Of a stretch of 64,000 bases of DNA, positions 62,701 to 64,000 are shown in pieces. The stretch covers positions 1,674,001 through 1,738,000 of the forward strand of contig CBDFNN010000004.1 of the NCBI GenBank assembly GCA_965250215.1, given 5' to 3'. Position numbers and translations under genes: made by a program. The notes beneath the pieces are model-generated. The model ran no database searches and had not been told where the DNA came from. It saw only the letters and a list, made by a program, of their open reading frames with translations. This DNA is from CBDFNN01 sp965250215. GTDB taxonomy: Bacteria; Bacteroidota; Rhodothermia; Rhodothermales; DATKEJ01. How positions within the stretch are numbered: the stretch's first letter is position 1; each line of letters starts with the position of its first letter.

Positions 62701-64000
62701 AGGAGTTTTTGATATTTCTGCTTCCTCTGGCCAGAATATTATTACCGCAACTCGGACGAGTGAACTTTACACATCCGAATTCTCCACTTGCGCGGAAGTA
62801 AGTCCTGTTTTGCCAATCTTTGTCAAGGTCATGCAAGACCCCCTTGGGCGAGTCGCGCTTCCAATTGACGATCGATTATTTTCCTATGGCAAATACGTAT
62901 CCGATGCTAGTCCTAGGTACGTGTATTTGGGAACGGGAAATACCGACTCGAAAGGGATCCTCGAACTCCCTAGATCTGAATTCGGCGATGGAGACGCCTA
63001 TTTCCTTAGAGCCTTTGTTGACGAGGTTCCTTCAACGAGGCCGAATCATGGTGACGTAGACAACATTGCTTACGAGGTCATAGTCGACAACCTAAGCATT
63101 GACCAAAACGGAGAACAGTTGTTGGAAAGGATCGATCTGTCGAAAGACACATTGGTCAGCCATGTAGATCATACGGCCTTGGCTATTAACCTTGTGGTCA
63201 GCATTGAGTGGCCCGTGAGCGATACCTACCTATCGTCAATTATCGGGAGCTTGGCTATTGCCAACAAATTACTGGTGGATGTGACAAATGGCCAGGCCTA
63301 CCTTTCCAAAATATCGATTTGGGATAATGGTGTTAATTGGAAAGATGCTGATATCCAAATCGTAGCACAGAACAACCTGCGGCCACACGTCAATAGGACA
63401 CGGAATGGTGAATTTGGCCTGTCTGCAAACACAGGTAGCTATCTGAGGATGTCACCGATATGGACCGGGAATACTGAAGCAAGCTCGCGCACGCACTATG
63501 AAGTTGAACCATTGGAGGTGACAAATGTGGACTATGCTGCAACCATAGTTCATGAACTGGCGCATTACGTCTTTGGCCTGCTTGATGAATACCAGGACAA
63601 AGACGGGAATCTTTTGAGGGATCTAACGAAGTTTGGGATTATGGATAATCAATATGGATCGAGAGGCTGGGCGTCAGAATTTTCCAGTGACCCCGGATCC
63701 AGCGATTATCAAAAGACGGAACAGTACCAGAGCAATTCTATGAAGAATTCTTGGGTGTACTTCGACGATAAATTTAGCAGAACGTATGGGTCCGTCGTGG
63801 CAAATATGCACACTCCGCAGGAACAGGGACTCGGCTTTACTGAGTTTATAGATGGGCCTAACCAGCTTGGAAGCAATGGCGAAATCATTCTAAACGATTT
63901 CATAGATTTCACATTTTCGACCGCGTCAGTCAATGATGACCGGACAAGTTTTTTCGTTAAAGACAGTCAAGGAAGACCCTTCGGCGGCGCCGATATTGCT
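59738..64000 (+). CDS. Giant secreted protein: FG-GAP, beta-helix and CLCA-like metalloprotease motif (3' cut off)
   Basis: The frame is open from the ATG at 59738 to the end of the window (1421 codons), so the stop lies beyond. A signal peptide (hydrophobic 12-24) leads. Residues 60-430 hold FG-GAP-like repeats (GDFNGDSEIDILL). Near 450 is a CSLREA-like region (CVTELGGCNFG). Residues 580-890 are a right-handed beta-helix with GNVISG and GNxIGTD repeats. Near 1272 is a zinc-protease motif HELAHYVFGLLDEY (His1272, Glu1273, His1276, then Asp1283 and Glu1284), as in CLCA proteins. A sorting domain would be expected beyond the edge. Confidence 0.85.
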   Translation, partial: MRRPNPTRFLSHVIGPLLLLTSTLAGPELAEKPEITINPEGISYPYMNLGVASSSSKLANFDYDIGGLEFKEILLDDFNNDGIEDLVSVVQDQRHTSLVFQSGRDEFLWGNYEDAGDPFKQEARSSQLAGFFDFVKTGDFNGDSEIDILLASKNSQYLSWIAGNGEGDFGEVSTISFKGHLQDIVVDDLDRPDGLNDILFTTKLGNKNQIILVKNVGLGFQEPEIRAETDEDILALHSGRLKSSHLIDTIYSTSKGLFRIAGRDPFAPTSLSEPELILKPTSPIVGISSGDFKGNESDDLVLVQASGDVSLFDVDAGQHHTSPYFVDLENGKPQIISGSFSTHLGHDIAVYTPGGNTLSIFHSFDFHDEQKSKNEEWEMTIPAPRQAAPRNIKLASKIKSLKLGRLNKDGLLDFVLGSDGENGAVPPIIMASRPVQIITVNEDSDAGPRDFQPTTCVTELGGCNFGVALDVADRVAGLDEIRFDIPRITTLESIRIDESLVLDGSSQGRVVFEHERSVVTIEENAVSTVIRSTVVPGLSIRANDCLIENNNIAVNDGADTINEDGDIVRINSQNNTFGGTAESFRNVTTTIWVHNSDNKILGNHIGVSRSGFAGLIGSTPFSSQNGIEVRSLNSQIGIFGMEIGNEDFGSGNVISGTESQGIANWTGIGAIVMRNLIGTDITGSQAIPNSRQGIFAQAQITVGGSLTELGNVVSGNTRSGIVAPEGSIISGNIIGLDKFGTDPIPNQERGISATNSTIGGEESQSGNVISANTDSGINCSGCSIQGNYIGTDKTGTLARGNGEHGISVSSGNKTEILSNVIAANTEYGILVSRDSLIIQGNFIGTDRGASIELGNGQSGIRSLSNDWLLIGGVGTGEGNTIAFNGGDGVTFNQISSVDFEISGNRIFDNDGLGIDDSILSNDPSEYTGYPELSLNPQGQVVAMLSGDPSENIRIEFFGSPACDPSGFGEGKFFLRFEDVTLDGSGNFEGVFDISASSGQNIITATRTSELYTSEFSTCAEVSPVLPIFVKVMQDPLGRVALPIDDRLFSYGKYVSDASPRYVYLGTGNTDSKGILELPRSEFGDGDAYFLRAFVDEVPSTRPNHGDVDNIAYEVIVDNLSIDQNGEQLLERIDLSKDTLVSHVDHTALAINLVVSIEWPVSDTYLSSIIGSLAIANKLLVDVTNGQAYLSKISIWDNGVNWKDADIQIVAQNNLRPHVNRTRNGEFGLSANTGSYLRMSPIWTGNTEASSRTHYEVEPLEVTNVDYAATIVHELAHYVFGLLDEYQDKDGNLLRDLTKFGIMDNQYGSRGWASEFSSDPGSSDYQKTEQYQSNSMKNSWVYFDDKFSRTYGSVVANMHTPQEQGLGFTEFIDGPNQLGSNGEIILNDFIDFTFSTASVNDDRTSFFVKDSQGRPFGGADIA

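Overview
The window most resembles a chromosomal segment of a free-living, probably marine, bacterium of the Rhodothermota/Bacteroidota kind. The evidence is two proteins plus one cut-off tail ending in type IX secretion (T9SS) C-terminal sorting domains (FPNP-type start, SGxY near the end), many lipoproteins, few strong Shine-Dalgarno sites, Tat-tagged Gfo/Idh/MocA oxidoreductases, and a large stock of carbohydrate and sulfatase genes. No rRNA, tRNA, CRISPR array, insertion sequence or phage gene was seen. The taxonomic placement is inference.

Layout. 1-5.4 kb: the tail of a T9SS protein with a strong terminator, a CRTAC1/UnbV plus TPR lipoprotein pair, and a secreted T9SS protein on the minus strand. 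5.6-7.8 kb: yaaA and a Tat-exported oxidoreductase. 8.0-26.1 kb: a carbohydrate locus. It holds a DUF1080-ThuA-sugar dehydrogenase fusion, a cytochrome c, a PPi-type phosphofructokinase, an SMP-30 lactonase, a second DUF1080 lipoprotein, a Tat-exported sugar isomerase/epimerase, three S1 sulfatases of the cysteine type, a five-domain ThuA-dehydrogenase-PKD-cytochrome-CBM6 lipoprotein, and an exported formylglycine-generating enzyme with both catalytic cysteines. 26.5-35.2 kb: a histidine kinase, a metallo-hydrolase, three more Gfo/Idh/MocA proteins, a MetE-like protein and a nucleoside-type MFS permease. 35.3-40.5 kb: a membrane pentahaem cytochrome-TPR protein, an ankyrin protein, DUF1304 and DUF2911. 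40.6-49.3 kb: glycogen synthesis (glgA, glgC), folE2, DUF1801, pirin, a pentapeptide-repeat protein, a HAD-IIIC/FkbH-like protein coupled to a YdjC deacetylase, and a VOC protein. 49.6-54.7 kb: a large FAD/Fe-S dehydrogenase coupled to a class V aminotransferase, plus a TPR lipoprotein. 54.8-64 kb: a plant-type LRR secreted protein, a ROK kinase, a SIS protein, a sugar-binding lipoprotein, and a giant secreted protein that is open at the window edge.

How the genes may work together. The 8-33 kb genes fit an extracytoplasmic oxidoreductive route for breaking down sulfated glycans. Sulfatases, matured by an exported FGE, would remove sulfate. Gfo/Idh/MocA and PQQ-type dehydrogenases would oxidise sugars, with electrons passing to c-type cytochromes. 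DUF1080, ThuA, isomerase and lactonase proteins would handle keto-sugar and lactone intermediates. Substrate and reaction order cannot be read from sequence.

The most unusual signals are: (i) tandem heptanucleotide arrays with exact 7-nt phase and different consensus at each site, three of them abutting start codons; (ii) a duplicated beta-rich domain that splits a ThuA domain in two; (iii) an exported FGE beside three sulfatases; (iv) a giant secreted protein whose zinc-protease motif looks like that of CLCA proteins; (v) a membrane protein joining paired intramembrane histidines, five c-haem sites and TPRs.
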